64,000 nt of DNA from Porphyromonadaceae bacterium (GTDB lineage Bacteria > Bacteroidota > Bacteroidia > Bacteroidales > UBA12481): contig QYQM01000008.1 of the NCBI GenBank assembly GCA_007280905.1, forward strand, positions 48,907 to 112,906. The letters run 5' to 3'. The notes under the pieces were generated by a model. That model ran no database searches. It was not told the origin of the DNA and saw nothing but the letters and a program-made list of their open reading frames with translations. Made by a program: the position numbers and the translations under genes. Each line of letters starts with the position of its first letter. The first letter of the stretch is position 1. Positions 37,422 to 46,300 of this stretch are shown here, piece by piece.

Positions 37422-37423
37422 TT

Positions 37424-38206
37424 ATGGACATAAAAGATATTATCAAACCAGAAAATCTGGTTTATCAAAAAACTCCGCTGATGACCGACAAACCGCTGAG
37501 CTATTGCCCGGGGTGCGGTCATGGCACTGCTCACCGTATACTGATGGAAGTGATTGAGGAGATGGGAATACAATCCGAAACTATTGGTGTAGCCCCGGTA
37601 GGATGTTCGGTGCTCGCCTATGATTTCATGAATGTGGACATGGTTGGAGCCTCCCATGGCCGTGCTCCTGCAGTTGCCACTGGTATCAAAAGGTGCTGGC
37701 CTGAAAAATTCGTGTATACCTACCAGGGCGATGGTGACCTGGCCGCCATCGGGACGGCTGAAACTATCCATGCCTGTAACCGCGGAGAAAATATCACAAT
37801 CATTTTTATCAATAATGGGATTTATGGTATGACCGGCGGTCAAATGGCTCCAACAACGCTTAAAGGAATGAAAACCTCCACAAGCCCGTATGGCCGGGAT
37901 ATTGAAACGATGGGTAATCCTCTGAAGATGACTGAGTTGGTGGCTCAGCTTCCCGGAACCTGTTATGTTACACGTCAGTCGGTACATTCTCCCAGAAATG
38001 TTCGCCGGGCCAAAAAGGCTATCCGGACAGCATTTGAATCTCAGAAAGGGAAGAAGGGAACGTCGTTGGTAGAGATTGTATCTAACTGTAATTCGGGTTG
38101 GAAACTCGAACCGGTAGCGGCAAATGATTGGATGGTTGAAAATATGTTTCCGTTTTTTCCACTCGGGGATATCAAGGTTGATGGCAAACTGGTTAATAAT
38201 CAATAA
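37424..38206 (+). CDS. korB: 2-oxoacid:ferredoxin oxidoreductase, beta (TPP) subunit
   Basis: Thiamine-diphosphate-binding subunit of 260 residues. CPGCGHGTAHRI near residue 27 is the cluster/TPP entry motif. GDGDLAAIG and INNGIYGMTGGQMAPTT form the TPP-Mg motif. It catalyses decarboxylation of the 2-oxoacid together with the alpha subunit. It begins two bases after the alpha stop. Confidence 0.94.
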   Translation: MDIKDIIKPENLVYQKTPLMTDKPLSYCPGCGHGTAHRILMEVIEEMGIQSETIGVAPVGCSVLAYDFMNVDMVGASHGRAPAVATGIKRCWPEKFVYTYQGDGDLAAIGTAETIHACNRGENITIIFINNGIYGMTGGQMAPTTLKGMKTSTSPYGRDIETMGNPLKMTELVAQLPGTCYVTRQSVHSPRNVRRAKKAIRTAFESQKGKKGTSLVEIVSNCNSGWKLEPVAANDWMVENMFPFFPLGDIKVDGKLVNNQ

Positions 38207-38219
38207 ATAAACAAAGATC

Positions 38220-38768
38220 ATGACCGAAGAGATTATAATAGCCGGTTTTGGCGGTCAGGGAGTCCTTTCAATGGGCAAAATCCTGGCATATTCAGCAATC
38301 ATGCAAAACCAGGAAGTTAGTTGGTTTCCATCATATGGCCCTGAAATGAGAGGAGGTACTGCAAATGTCACGGTGATTCTGAGCGATGAAAGGATCAGTT
38401 CACCCATTTTGCATTTTTATGATACGGCCATCCTTCTCAATCAGCAATCACTTGATAAGTTTGAGAATTCTGTGAAGCAGGGCGGTGTTCTGCTTTTTGA
38501 CAGCAATGGCCTGACCAGGCATCCCGAGCGCAAAGACATCCGGATTTACCGGGTGGATGCTGCAGATGCCTCTGCAAAGATGGAATCTGCCAAGGTAGGT
38601 AATATGATCGTTTTAGGCGGATTTCTGAAAATCAAACCGATCGTAAAGCTCGAAAACGTTTATAAAGGATTGGAGAAATCTATTCCCAAGAGATATGGTC
38701 ATTTGCTTGAACTCAACAAGAAAGCCATTGCGGTAGGACAGGAGATTGTGGAAAAGGTTCGAGGTTAG
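38220..38768 (+). CDS. korC: 2-oxoacid:ferredoxin oxidoreductase, gamma subunit
   Basis: CoA-binding gamma-type subunit of 182 residues. It starts IIIAGFGGQGVLSMGKILA and contains FPSYGPEMRGGTANVTVI, both diagnostic for the POR/KOR gamma family. Last gene of the operon; its 3' end runs directly into a repeat segment, without a normal terminator. Confidence 0.93.
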   Translation: MTEEIIIAGFGGQGVLSMGKILAYSAIMQNQEVSWFPSYGPEMRGGTANVTVILSDERISSPILHFYDTAILLNQQSLDKFENSVKQGGVLLFDSNGLTRHPERKDIRIYRVDAADASAKMESAKVGNMIVLGGFLKIKPIVKLENVYKGLEKSIPKRYGHLLELNKKAIAVGQEIVEKVRG

Positions 38769-38940
38769 GGGTTGTCGGTTATCGGTTGTCAGAGTTGTGA
38801 TTGTTATGATTGTTGTGGTTGTTCCGAGTTGCAGGTTGCAGTTTCGGTGCAGAGACGCAAATATGCGTCAAGTGGGCCCCGCCTGTCAGAATTCGTACAG
38901 CGTCAAAGGGTCCCCGCTTTCGCGGGGATGACAACGCTCC
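38769..38940. repeat. Low-complexity and dispersed repeat segment
   Basis: GT-rich units (GTTGTCGGTTATCGGTTGTC; GATTGTTGTGGTTG), then GAGACGCAAATATGCGTC (38852-38869), then GCGTCAAAGGGT followed by a perfect hairpin CCCCGC-TTTC-GCGGGG (38912-38927) and GATGACAACGCTCC. The last part is the reverse complement of the repeat at 26.9 kb. No gene is seen. Confidence 0.75.
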
Positions 38941-38958
38941 GATTTTAAGTTTTGGGGT

Positions 38959-39771
38959 TTAATCCGCGAAGGAGTTCTTCTTGTGTTGCATGTGGAGGTA
39001 ACGGTTGAGAAGACCGGGTGAAAAACGATCCAGATAGATTCCGAGTACCTCTTTGCCACCATAAACCAGCTCTCGCTTATTTTTGTAAACAGCTTTTACC
39101 ATCTTTGAAGCCATAACCAGCGGGTCAATTCCTTTCTGCTGGTTGCGGCTCATTTTATTGAATTTTTCACCTGTCGGAGTGATGGCATTGACGGACACCT
39201 GCGTATGTATATATCCCGGGCAAACCAGGGTAATATTGATTCCATAATCTGCAACTTCCTGACGAATAGAATCGAAGAATCCGTGAAGGGCATGCTTGGC
39301 TGCGGCATAGGCTGAACGCAGCGGAGTGCCTATCTTGCCCATTACGCTGGAAGTAACCACAATATGCCCACTATTCTGTTTAATCATGCGGGGCAGAACC
39401 GCCTTGGTGAGCGCAATCACACTGAAATAATCAATGTCCATAACTTTCCGGTCGATCTCAATGGGAGATTCAATGGCCAATGCCCGGCTACTGATGCCGG
39501 CATTATTAAAAAGTACATCAATCCTTCCAAAACGGGCCATAACCTGATCCGTTAAGGATTGTACCTGGTCATACCGGTAAAGATCAGCCGGCAAAATCAT
39601 GATGGCTTCGTTCGGTAATCCCGTTTGTGCTGCTACTCGTTTGAGCTCTTCCTCACGGCGGGCCGTCAAAACGAGATTGGCACCTTCGCGTGCACACACT
39701 AAGGCAAGCGCTTCACCAATACCGGACGAAGCACCTGTTATCCAGACTGTTTTATCTTTTAGTGTTTTCAT
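38959..39771 (-). CDS. Short-chain dehydrogenase/reductase
   Basis: Classical SDR of 270 residues from ATG 39771. The longer reading from 39960 would add 63 residues without family features and run into the region between genes. NAD(P) motif TGASSGIGEALA (about 10-21), NNAG in VLFNNAGISSRA, catalytic Ser-Tyr-Lys in VVTSSVMG and YAAAKHALHG. The substrate is unknown. The C-terminus has a short hydrophobic helix region and basic end. It is divergent from the VOC gene and not obviously in an operon. Confidence 0.9.
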   Translation of the reverse strand: MKTLKDKTVWITGASSGIGEALALVCAREGANLVLTARREEELKRVAAQTGLPNEAIMILPADLYRYDQVQSLTDQVMARFGRIDVLFNNAGISSRALAIESPIEIDRKVMDIDYFSVIALTKAVLPRMIKQNSGHIVVTSSVMGKIGTPLRSAYAAAKHALHGFFDSIRQEVADYGINITLVCPGYIHTQVSVNAITPTGEKFNKMSRNQQKGIDPLVMASKMVKAVYKNKRELVYGGKEVLGIYLDRFSPGLLNRYLHMQHKKNSFAD

Positions 39772-39880
39772 TGGTTTATCTCTTTGACGAAAATAGTAAT
39801 TCATTTCAAGGAATACCTGAATAAACATTCTTTTCTGTGACCTCTTCATTTGTATCTTTACCGACTGAAAAAATGAGACT

Positions 39881-40954
39881 ATGATTGAGAAAAGGATTAC
39901 GGGGATACAGCAGATTGGAATTGGGGTTAAGAATCTGAATGAAGCCTGGAAATGGTACAAAAAGGCTTTCGGGATGGATATCCGTGTATTTGAAGATGAT
40001 ACCGTGGCTGAACTGATGCTTCCCTATACAGGGGGTGAGCCAAGGCAGCGGCATGCTGCTTTAGCTGTTAATATTCAGGGTGGCGGAGGATTTGAGATCT
40101 GGCAATATAAAGGAAGAATTCCTGAAGCCGCCGCTTTTTCACTGCAGGTTGGCGACCTTGGGATCTTTGCCGCCAAGGTGAAATCCAAAAACATCCGGAA
40201 CAGTTTTCAGGAACTTTCTGATGCCGGGGTTTCTATTCTCGGAGGATTAGTTACGGCACCAAATGGTAAGCAACATTTCTTTGTAAAAGATCCTTTCAAT
40301 AATATTTTCGATGTTGTAGAAGGGAATTCCTGGTTCCATGATGATAAAAAACATGGCGGAGGTACTTATGGTGCAATAATTGGTGTCACCAATATTGATC
40401 TTGCCCTGAAAGTTTATTCAGGTATTCTGGGATACGACCATGTTGAATATGACGAAACCGGCGAATTTGGCGATTTGTATAAAATTCCGGGCGGAACTGG
40501 AAAATTCCGGCGCATCTTGCTCAGTCATAGCTTAAAACGTACCGGAGGCTTCAGCCGTTTATTCGGAGAGAGTAAGATTGAATTGATACAGGCGTTGGAC
40601 CGCAAGCCGGAGTACATTTTCAAAAACAGGCTCTGGGGTGACCTGGGATTCATCCATTTGTGCTTTGATATTCAGGGAATGAAAGAGCTGAAAAAAGAAT
40701 GCACCGAAAAGGGATTTCCGTTTACCGTGGATAGTGAGGTTAAATCAGGAGAATCATTTGACATGGGAGAAGCAGCCGGTCATTTCAGCTATATTGAAGA
40801 TCCTGACGGTACTCTGATCGAGTTTGTCGAAACGCACCGGGTTCCTATTCTGAAAAAGCTGGGAATCTCAATCAATATGACCAAACGCGATCCACTGAAG
40901 AACCTGCCTGATTGGCTCGTGAAGGGGATGAGGTTTAACAGGTTCAAAGGTTGA
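39881..40954 (+). CDS. Two-domain VOC (glyoxalase/dioxygenase-like) protein
   Basis: Protein of 357 residues made of two vicinal-oxygen-chelate domains (about 8-145 and 160-325), with IGIGVKNLNEAWKWYKKAFG and IIGVTNIDLALKVYSGILGYDH as matching strand-helix starts. It resembles hydroxyphenylpyruvate-dioxygenase and glyoxalase family proteins but is not a clear member of a named one. Reaction unknown. A weak -7 element (TATCTTTA, 39853-39860) lies upstream. Confidence 0.82.
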   Translation: MIEKRITGIQQIGIGVKNLNEAWKWYKKAFGMDIRVFEDDTVAELMLPYTGGEPRQRHAALAVNIQGGGGFEIWQYKGRIPEAAAFSLQVGDLGIFAAKVKSKNIRNSFQELSDAGVSILGGLVTAPNGKQHFFVKDPFNNIFDVVEGNSWFHDDKKHGGGTYGAIIGVTNIDLALKVYSGILGYDHVEYDETGEFGDLYKIPGGTGKFRRILLSHSLKRTGGFSRLFGESKIELIQALDRKPEYIFKNRLWGDLGFIHLCFDIQGMKELKKECTEKGFPFTVDSEVKSGESFDMGEAAGHFSYIEDPDGTLIEFVETHRVPILKKLGISINMTKRDPLKNLPDWLVKGMRFNRFKG

Positions 40955-40959
40955 CTTCT

Positions 40960-40987
40960 GTAGAGACGGATAATTATCCGTCTCTAC
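40960..40987. terminator. Perfect 28-base palindrome between convergent genes
   Basis: Both halves are GTAGAGACGGATAA and its complement, with no loop, ending inside the nadD stop codon (40984-40986). It belongs to a family with copies at 62574-62620 and 38849-38869. It can act as a two-way transcript hairpin, though no T-run follows. Confidence 0.6.
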
Positions 40988-41589
40988 TCGTAAAAGTGCA
41001 TCTCATCGAGGTACTGCCAGGTGAGCTCGGGCATAAAGAACCGGACATCTTTCCCCTCCTTGATCGATTGGCGGATAAAGCTGGATGAGATTTCCATCAT
41101 AGGAGCGTTGACGAGGGTGATGGAGGGATGATTGATCAGAGAGGTTAGGGGGTTAGGGGTTAGATGGTTAGGTGCATAATTCGGTCGGGGGTAGACTAGT
41201 ATTTTATAGTTCGCGAGGATCTGTCCGGAGTTTTTCCATTTGTGAAAGTCGGGCAGCTGATCGGAGCCCATGATGAAGATAAATTGATTTTCAGGGTACT
41301 TGTTTTCAAGAAAAGTGAGGGTGTCGATTGTATAGGAAGGCTTAGGGAGGCGGAATTCAACAGAACTGACCCTGAACCCGGGATAATCTCCGATAGCCCT
41401 TGTCAGCATTTCAAGCCGGTGGTAATCGGGAAGCAGATCCTGATCCACTTTGAACGGATTCAGTGGACTGATCACAAACCAAACCTGATCAAGCTCCACG
41501 AATTCAGCCAGGTAATTGGCTATCATCAGATGACCGTTATGGATCGGATTGAATGATCCGAAAAAAAGTCCGATTTTTTTACCTGCCAT
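40984..41589 (-). CDS. nadD: Nicotinate-nucleotide adenylyltransferase
   Basis: NAD biosynthesis enzyme of 201 residues that makes deamido-NAD from NaMN and ATP. Nucleotidyltransferase signature GSFNPIHNGH at residues 11-20, FIMGSDQL in the middle, and ISSSFIRQSI near the end. A stretch around residues 140-153 (APNHLTPNPLTSLINHP) is unusual: it is encoded by TTAGG-like repeats (41141-41173). The start overlaps the gmk stop by 11 bases. The gene order yicC, gmk, nadD is common in Bacteroidetes. Confidence 0.93.
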   Translation of the reverse strand: MAGKKIGLFFGSFNPIHNGHLMIANYLAEFVELDQVWFVISPLNPFKVDQDLLPDYHRLEMLTRAIGDYPGFRVSSVEFRLPKPSYTIDTLTFLENKYPENQFIFIMGSDQLPDFHKWKNSGQILANYKILVYPRPNYAPNHLTPNPLTSLINHPSITLVNAPMMEISSSFIRQSIKEGKDVRFFMPELTWQYLDEMHFYE

Positions 41590-42154
41590 CGAGAAATTTT
41601 CTTACCAATTTTTCTGCTTTTGCCAGTGCATCCTGCAATCTGTCATTGACAATAATAACATCGAATTCCGAAGCCCTGTCCATTTCGATTTTTGTTTTGG
41701 CCAGCCTTAACCGGATTTTCTCAGGCTGATCGGTTGCCCGCTTTTCCAGGCGTTCCTTTAATGCTTCGACCGATGGTGGACTGATAAAAATAGCCATTGC
41801 CTGATCTTTGTATATCTTTTTGATATTCAGTCCCCCCACTACATCGACGTCGAACAGTACCTGATGTCCGTTTGCTTGTATCCGGTCGATCTCGGATTTC
41901 AGGGTTCCATAAAAATGGCCAGGGTAAACCTCTTCCCATTCCATCAAATCGCCGGCCTTCACGCGCCGGCAAAACTCCCCGGCAGAAAGAAAATAGTAAT
42001 CCTTGCCGTCCACCTCACCCGGCCGCATCGTCCGGCTGCAAGCCGAGACGGAGAATTCGAGGCCCAATCCGGCATTCAGAAGATGACGGGCTATGGTAGT
42101 TTTGCCGGCTCCCGAAGGAGCTGCAAGAATTATATACTTCCGGTCTTTTGGCAT
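41579..42154 (-). CDS. gmk: Guanylate kinase
   Basis: Converts GMP to GDP with ATP; 191 residues from ATG 42154. P-loop APSGAGKTT (residues 12-20), GMP-binding SRTMRPGEVDGKDYYF, WEEVYPGHFYGTLKSEI, and DVDVVGGLNIKK. A start at 42175 is open but adds seven non-family residues. It is followed by nadD with an 11-base overlap; yicC upstream is separated by a repeat-rich spacer. Confidence 0.95.
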   Translation of the reverse strand: MPKDRKYIILAAPSGAGKTTIARHLLNAGLGLEFSVSACSRTMRPGEVDGKDYYFLSAGEFCRRVKAGDLMEWEEVYPGHFYGTLKSEIDRIQANGHQVLFDVDVVGGLNIKKIYKDQAMAIFISPPSVEALKERLEKRATDQPEKIRLRLAKTKIEMDRASEFDVIIVNDRLQDALAKAEKLVRKFLDGR

Positions 42155-42166
42155 AGTTATTAAATT

Positions 42167-42366
42167 AAGGCTCAAGGCTCAAGTAAGGCTCAAGGCTCAA
42201 GGCTCAAGGCTCAAGTAAGTTTAATGGGAAATATCTTAAGGAAAAAGGCTTCTTGTCGCTTACTTTAGCTGCTATTATTGACTTTTTTCTCATCCTTTTT
42301 TTCTTAATACTTACTTGAGCCTTGCGCTTTGAGCCTTGAGCCTTTATTTTTGCACCTTGAGCCTTA
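42167..42366. repeat. Tandem AAGGCTC repeats as inverted arms
   Basis: Left arm (42167-42219) is a run of AAGGCTC units ending AAGTAAG; the right arm (42310-42366) holds CTTACTTGAGCCTTG and more TGAGCCTT units, complementary to the left. The arms enclose about 90 bases with no gene. The right arm forms the stop codon of yicC (42364-42366). Units have no separate unique spacers, so it is not a CRISPR. Confidence 0.8.
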
Positions 42367-43239
42367 TAATACGTTCATCGATTGTTCTTTCAGCTTCTCG
42401 AGTTCGTCCTTCATCTCAACGACAATGCGCTGTATATCAGAATCATTGGCTTTCGATCCGATAGTGTTGATCTCCCGGCCAATTTCCTGGGAGATAAATC
42501 CCAGTTTACGGCCCGGTGCTTCTTCGGTATTCAGCGTTTCAATGAAATAATCGCAATGGTTGCCTAAACGCACCATTTCTTCGTTAATATCCAGTTTTTC
42601 AATGTAATAGATCAGTTCCTGCTCCAAGCGGTTCTGATCAACCTTGATCCGCTCATTAATATCTTTCAGCGCAGCGCTCATGCGTTCGCGCAGTCGATCA
42701 ATCCGGTTTTTTTCAATAGCCCTGATACGGGTGACACTTTCCAGAATTTTCTGGATTCTCGTTTTAAAGTCATCCTCAATCGACCGGCCTTCCTGCAAAC
42801 GGAACTCTTCAACCTGACCGATGCATTGCTGAATGGTACCGAACAATTTTGTCCATTCATCTTCATCAAAATCCTGCTTGTCGACTTTAATCACATCAGG
42901 AAGCCTCATTACCAGCGGAAGCAAAATATCATTTCCCGGCATTTGCAGGGCAGGTTCCAGGTGTTTTAACTGCTCGAGATAATCCAGGATAATAGCCTGA
43001 TTGAGCGAAACATTACGCTCATTTCCTGAAGATTCAAACCATACGCTGACTTCTATTTTACCTCGCTGCAGGGTTCGGTTAACCTCATTTCTTACCTGGT
43101 TTTCTCCTTCCCTGTATAGAGCAGGTAATTTGAGGTACAGATCTGCCTGCTTGCTGTTCAAACACTTAATCTCCACATTTACCGTCCTGTTGCCCAGGTC
43201 AGCAGCCACTTTACCGAATCCGGTCATCGATCTTATCAT
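42364..43239 (-). CDS. yicC: YicC/YloC family endoribonuclease
   Basis: Protein of 291 residues. N-terminus MIRSMTGFGK and MNVEIKCLNSK-like VNVEIKCLNSKQADLYLKLP are diagnostic. The C-terminal DUF1732 domain has LEQELIYYIEKLDINEEMVRLGNH and GRKLGFISQEIGREINTIGSKAND. Family members are RNA-cleaving enzymes linked to RNA turnover. It precedes gmk and nadD on the same strand; a 209-base repeat-bearing gap separates it from gmk. Confidence 0.94.
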   Translation of the reverse strand: MIRSMTGFGKVAADLGNRTVNVEIKCLNSKQADLYLKLPALYREGENQVRNEVNRTLQRGKIEVSVWFESSGNERNVSLNQAIILDYLEQLKHLEPALQMPGNDILLPLVMRLPDVIKVDKQDFDEDEWTKLFGTIQQCIGQVEEFRLQEGRSIEDDFKTRIQKILESVTRIRAIEKNRIDRLRERMSAALKDINERIKVDQNRLEQELIYYIEKLDINEEMVRLGNHCDYFIETLNTEEAPGRKLGFISQEIGREINTIGSKANDSDIQRIVVEMKDELEKLKEQSMNVL

Positions 43240-43260
43240 AACTTATAATAGAATTTACTA

Positions 43261-43268
43261 CAAAGTTA
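43261..43268 (-). promoter_or_regulatory. -7 element for yicC
   Basis: TAACTTTG on the minus strand, a full TAnnTTTG match, 21 bases before the yicC ATG. No well-placed -33 element is seen. Confidence 0.35.
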
Positions 43269-43305
43269 ACAGAATGAGCCAATTCAGTTGTTAGGGAGGG
43301 ATGAT

Positions 43306-43313
43306 TAACTTTG
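43306..43313 (+). promoter_or_regulatory. -7 element for the alpha-2-macroglobulin-like gene
   Basis: TAACTTTG, a full TAnnTTTG match, 36 bases before ATG 43350. It is the same eight bases as the divergent yicC element, but spacing to a TTG (43288-43290) is short. Confidence 0.35.
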
Positions 43314-43349
43314 GCAAGTGAATTGTTACCGGAAATAAAACGCATCGCC

Positions 43350-46300
43350 ATGAGAAAGATATTGTATCTGTTGATTATAATCGCGGGAGTCACTCTCCTG
43401 GCAACTCCTATCTCACATATGACGATCGATAAAAAAATCTGGATGAGGATTGATTCCTTGGAGTCTGAGGGTTTATACCGGTCGGCTCTCCAGCTGACGG
43501 AACAGGTCTATTTTCAGGCAAAGGAACAGGCAGATCCGGAGACAGAAATTAAGGCCTTGATTTACAGGTTAAAGTATATTCAGGAACTCGAGGAGGATGG
43601 TCAGCTGGCAGCAATCACCGCACTTGAAAAAGAGTTGCCCGATGAGCGGCTGGTTCAGGGTTCGTTAAAATACAGTATGCTGGCCGAATTATACTATCGG
43701 TATTATTCGGCAAACCGCTGGCAGATCAGCCAGAATCCAATGGAAGATAAAGGCGCTGATCAGCCGATGAAAAACTGGTCGCCCGAACGGTTTTATCGTA
43801 TTATTCTGGATCAGTATGAATTATCATTGCGTAAAGAGGAGCAATTGGCTAAGGTCAGGGTTGGATCTCTACCCGGTTTGTGGACAGGCAACCTGGCTGA
43901 TACGCTCAATAAACCAAGTTTGCATGATGTGTTGATCAGCCGGGCGCTCGATTTTCTGCAAAATGCCGGAGAATTTTCCTTGTCCTCACTGAAACCTGCA
44001 GTTTTCTGCTCACCGGAACTTTTTAGTGATCCCTCCCGATTCGTCAAGGCAGTTCCGGAATCTGAAGCATCCGGAAGCAATCCTTATTACAGGGCGCTGA
44101 AATGGTACAGCTCCTGGCTGGAAAAAACAGAAAAATGGTCGCTGGTTGCGGCTGATCTTCAGCGTTTGCGCTATGTGCATGAACAATCATGCAATCAGTT
44201 CCGCGATAGCCTTTATGAATCGGGTCTGTTGCGATGGTCAGTGCAATTAGTCAGGGATAGTGCCAATGCAACTGTTTATGAAGCTCTTGCACAATATCAT
44301 CTCGATCGCGGCAGTATGTTTCAGATCAACGAACCCGATACCGCGAAATATAAGCTGGAACGCAAGCTTGCCGCCGGCTGGCTGACAAAATCAAAGGAAT
44401 GGGCAGCGACCCTGGCCGGGAAGAGGTGTCAGAACCTTCTTAATAGCCTGATGAAACCTGAATTATCGGTTCAGTCAGAGGCCTGCCAGATCCCCTTGTA
44501 TACTTTTCCGGTAAGCGTTGAATACCGGAATCTTGCAAACCTGCATTATCGGATTGTTAGGATGAATGCTTTATTCTGGTATTCGGATTGGAATGATCTC
44601 GAATTAACGGAAAAGCTCAGCCGGATAAATGGATTAAAGGTTATCACCACCGGAAAGATTGCCCTGCCTGATGATGGAAATCTGAACCCGCACAGGGCAA
44701 ATGTACTTATCGATCCACTGCCGGCAGGGTTCTATTTGATGCTGTTTTCTAATCAGGAAGAAAACTTATCCTCAGAAAGGCTGATTGTTACCGTGCCCAT
44801 ATCGGTTACCAGAACAACATTGGTAACCCGTCAGGGTAATTCAAAAGGGAGAGATTTCTATTTCCGCGACCGTGACAACGGATCGCCTTTAACCAACCTT
44901 TTTGTGGTTCCCTGGTATAGTTTATATGACCAGGAATCCAGGCGATCGATTTTAGAAAAGGGAGTTAAAAAGAGTTCCGGAGCAGAAGGTTTTCTGGAAA
45001 TACCTGATGGAGGCCCTGGACGCGATGACCCTTCACCAAAGGCCTACCGGTTGGAAATCATTGATAAAAAGGATACCCTGGTTACCCGTGAATTGTTTTA
45101 TCCGGGTTATAATCAGAGAAAAGCGGTGGCAAGGACGAGCCTCGTGCTTTATACCGACCGGAGTCTTTATAAACCCGGTGACGAAGCCTGTTTCCGTGGT
45201 GTACTCATTGATTATATTGGTGATTCGATGGCCATTCACCGGACAGACTCCATTGCATTAACCTTACAGGATCCGCGCTATCAGGTTGTTAGTCAATTAG
45301 TTTTGCCGGTGGATTCACTGGGTGTCTTTGCCGGATCAATCAAGCTCCCCTATAAAGGCCTTACCGGCTCCTACCTGATACAATCCAAATTTGGTCAGGC
45401 TGCCATACGGATGGAACAGTACAGAAGGCCCGCATTCTCCATCAGGATCATTCGTGGGCCTGAAATTTTCCATCCAGGAGAAACCATGCAGATATCCGGA
45501 ACAGTTACCGCCCTATCCGGCGAGCCCGTATCCGGAGCGGATATAATAGCCAATGTTGATCTTCAGCCGCTTTACGGACCCCGGAGATGGTCACCTTTTA
45601 CCGGTCAGAAAATCAGGATCACAACGGTTAAAACAACTACCGATGGGGAAGGCAGGTTTACCTGCAGATGGGTTTCAATACCCGAAGGCAGCAGTCCTTT
45701 CGGAAACGGCTCCATGATCCGGTACACGGTTAATGTAAAGGCAACCGACCTGAACGGTGAATCTCATCAGGAGGAAACCCTGATTGATTGCGGCAAGGGA
45801 ACTATCGGCCTCTCCCTTAACGTACCCGACAAGATTTTATCCACTGATACCCTGAACGGTAAGATTGGGGCTGTATGTACCGATGGGCGTGCCTTAAAGG
45901 TTCCTTTTAAGCTGAAGATCAGTAAGTTAAAAGATCCAATCCGGACCTGGATTGAACCGGTTCTGCCTAAGCCTGATCGTTTTACCGTGACCATGAATGA
46001 ATGGCAAAAAAAGATAACAGGACTCCCCTATAAAAACGAGCATCAGCCCTCGGCATGGGCAATTACCGGGGTTACTATCGAAACCGCTTACCCGAATGAT
46101 ACTATAACAAACATTGTGATTCCACCTGACGGAAAATGGCAAAAAGGATGGTATAAGGTCGAACTTATTCCAGTTGATCCATTGATGTGCAAAACTGCAA
46201 CAAAGTACCTTTATGTTGAAGATCCTCATCCTTTAAGGATAGATGATGGTCTATCTTTGTATGCTCAAACCTCTCAGCTGGAGATAAAGCCTGGCCAGAC

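Noticed and set aside
37217..38221. 334-codon open frame on the minus strand
   Set aside because: It lies fully antisense to korA/korB, which have clear family motifs; its translation shows no recognisable domain.
38746..38931. 61-codon open frame after korC
   Set aside because: Repeat sequence read through; overlaps the end of korC.
42167..42366. Possible CRISPR array
   Set aside because: The units are direct, nearly without spacers, and no cas genes are nearby.
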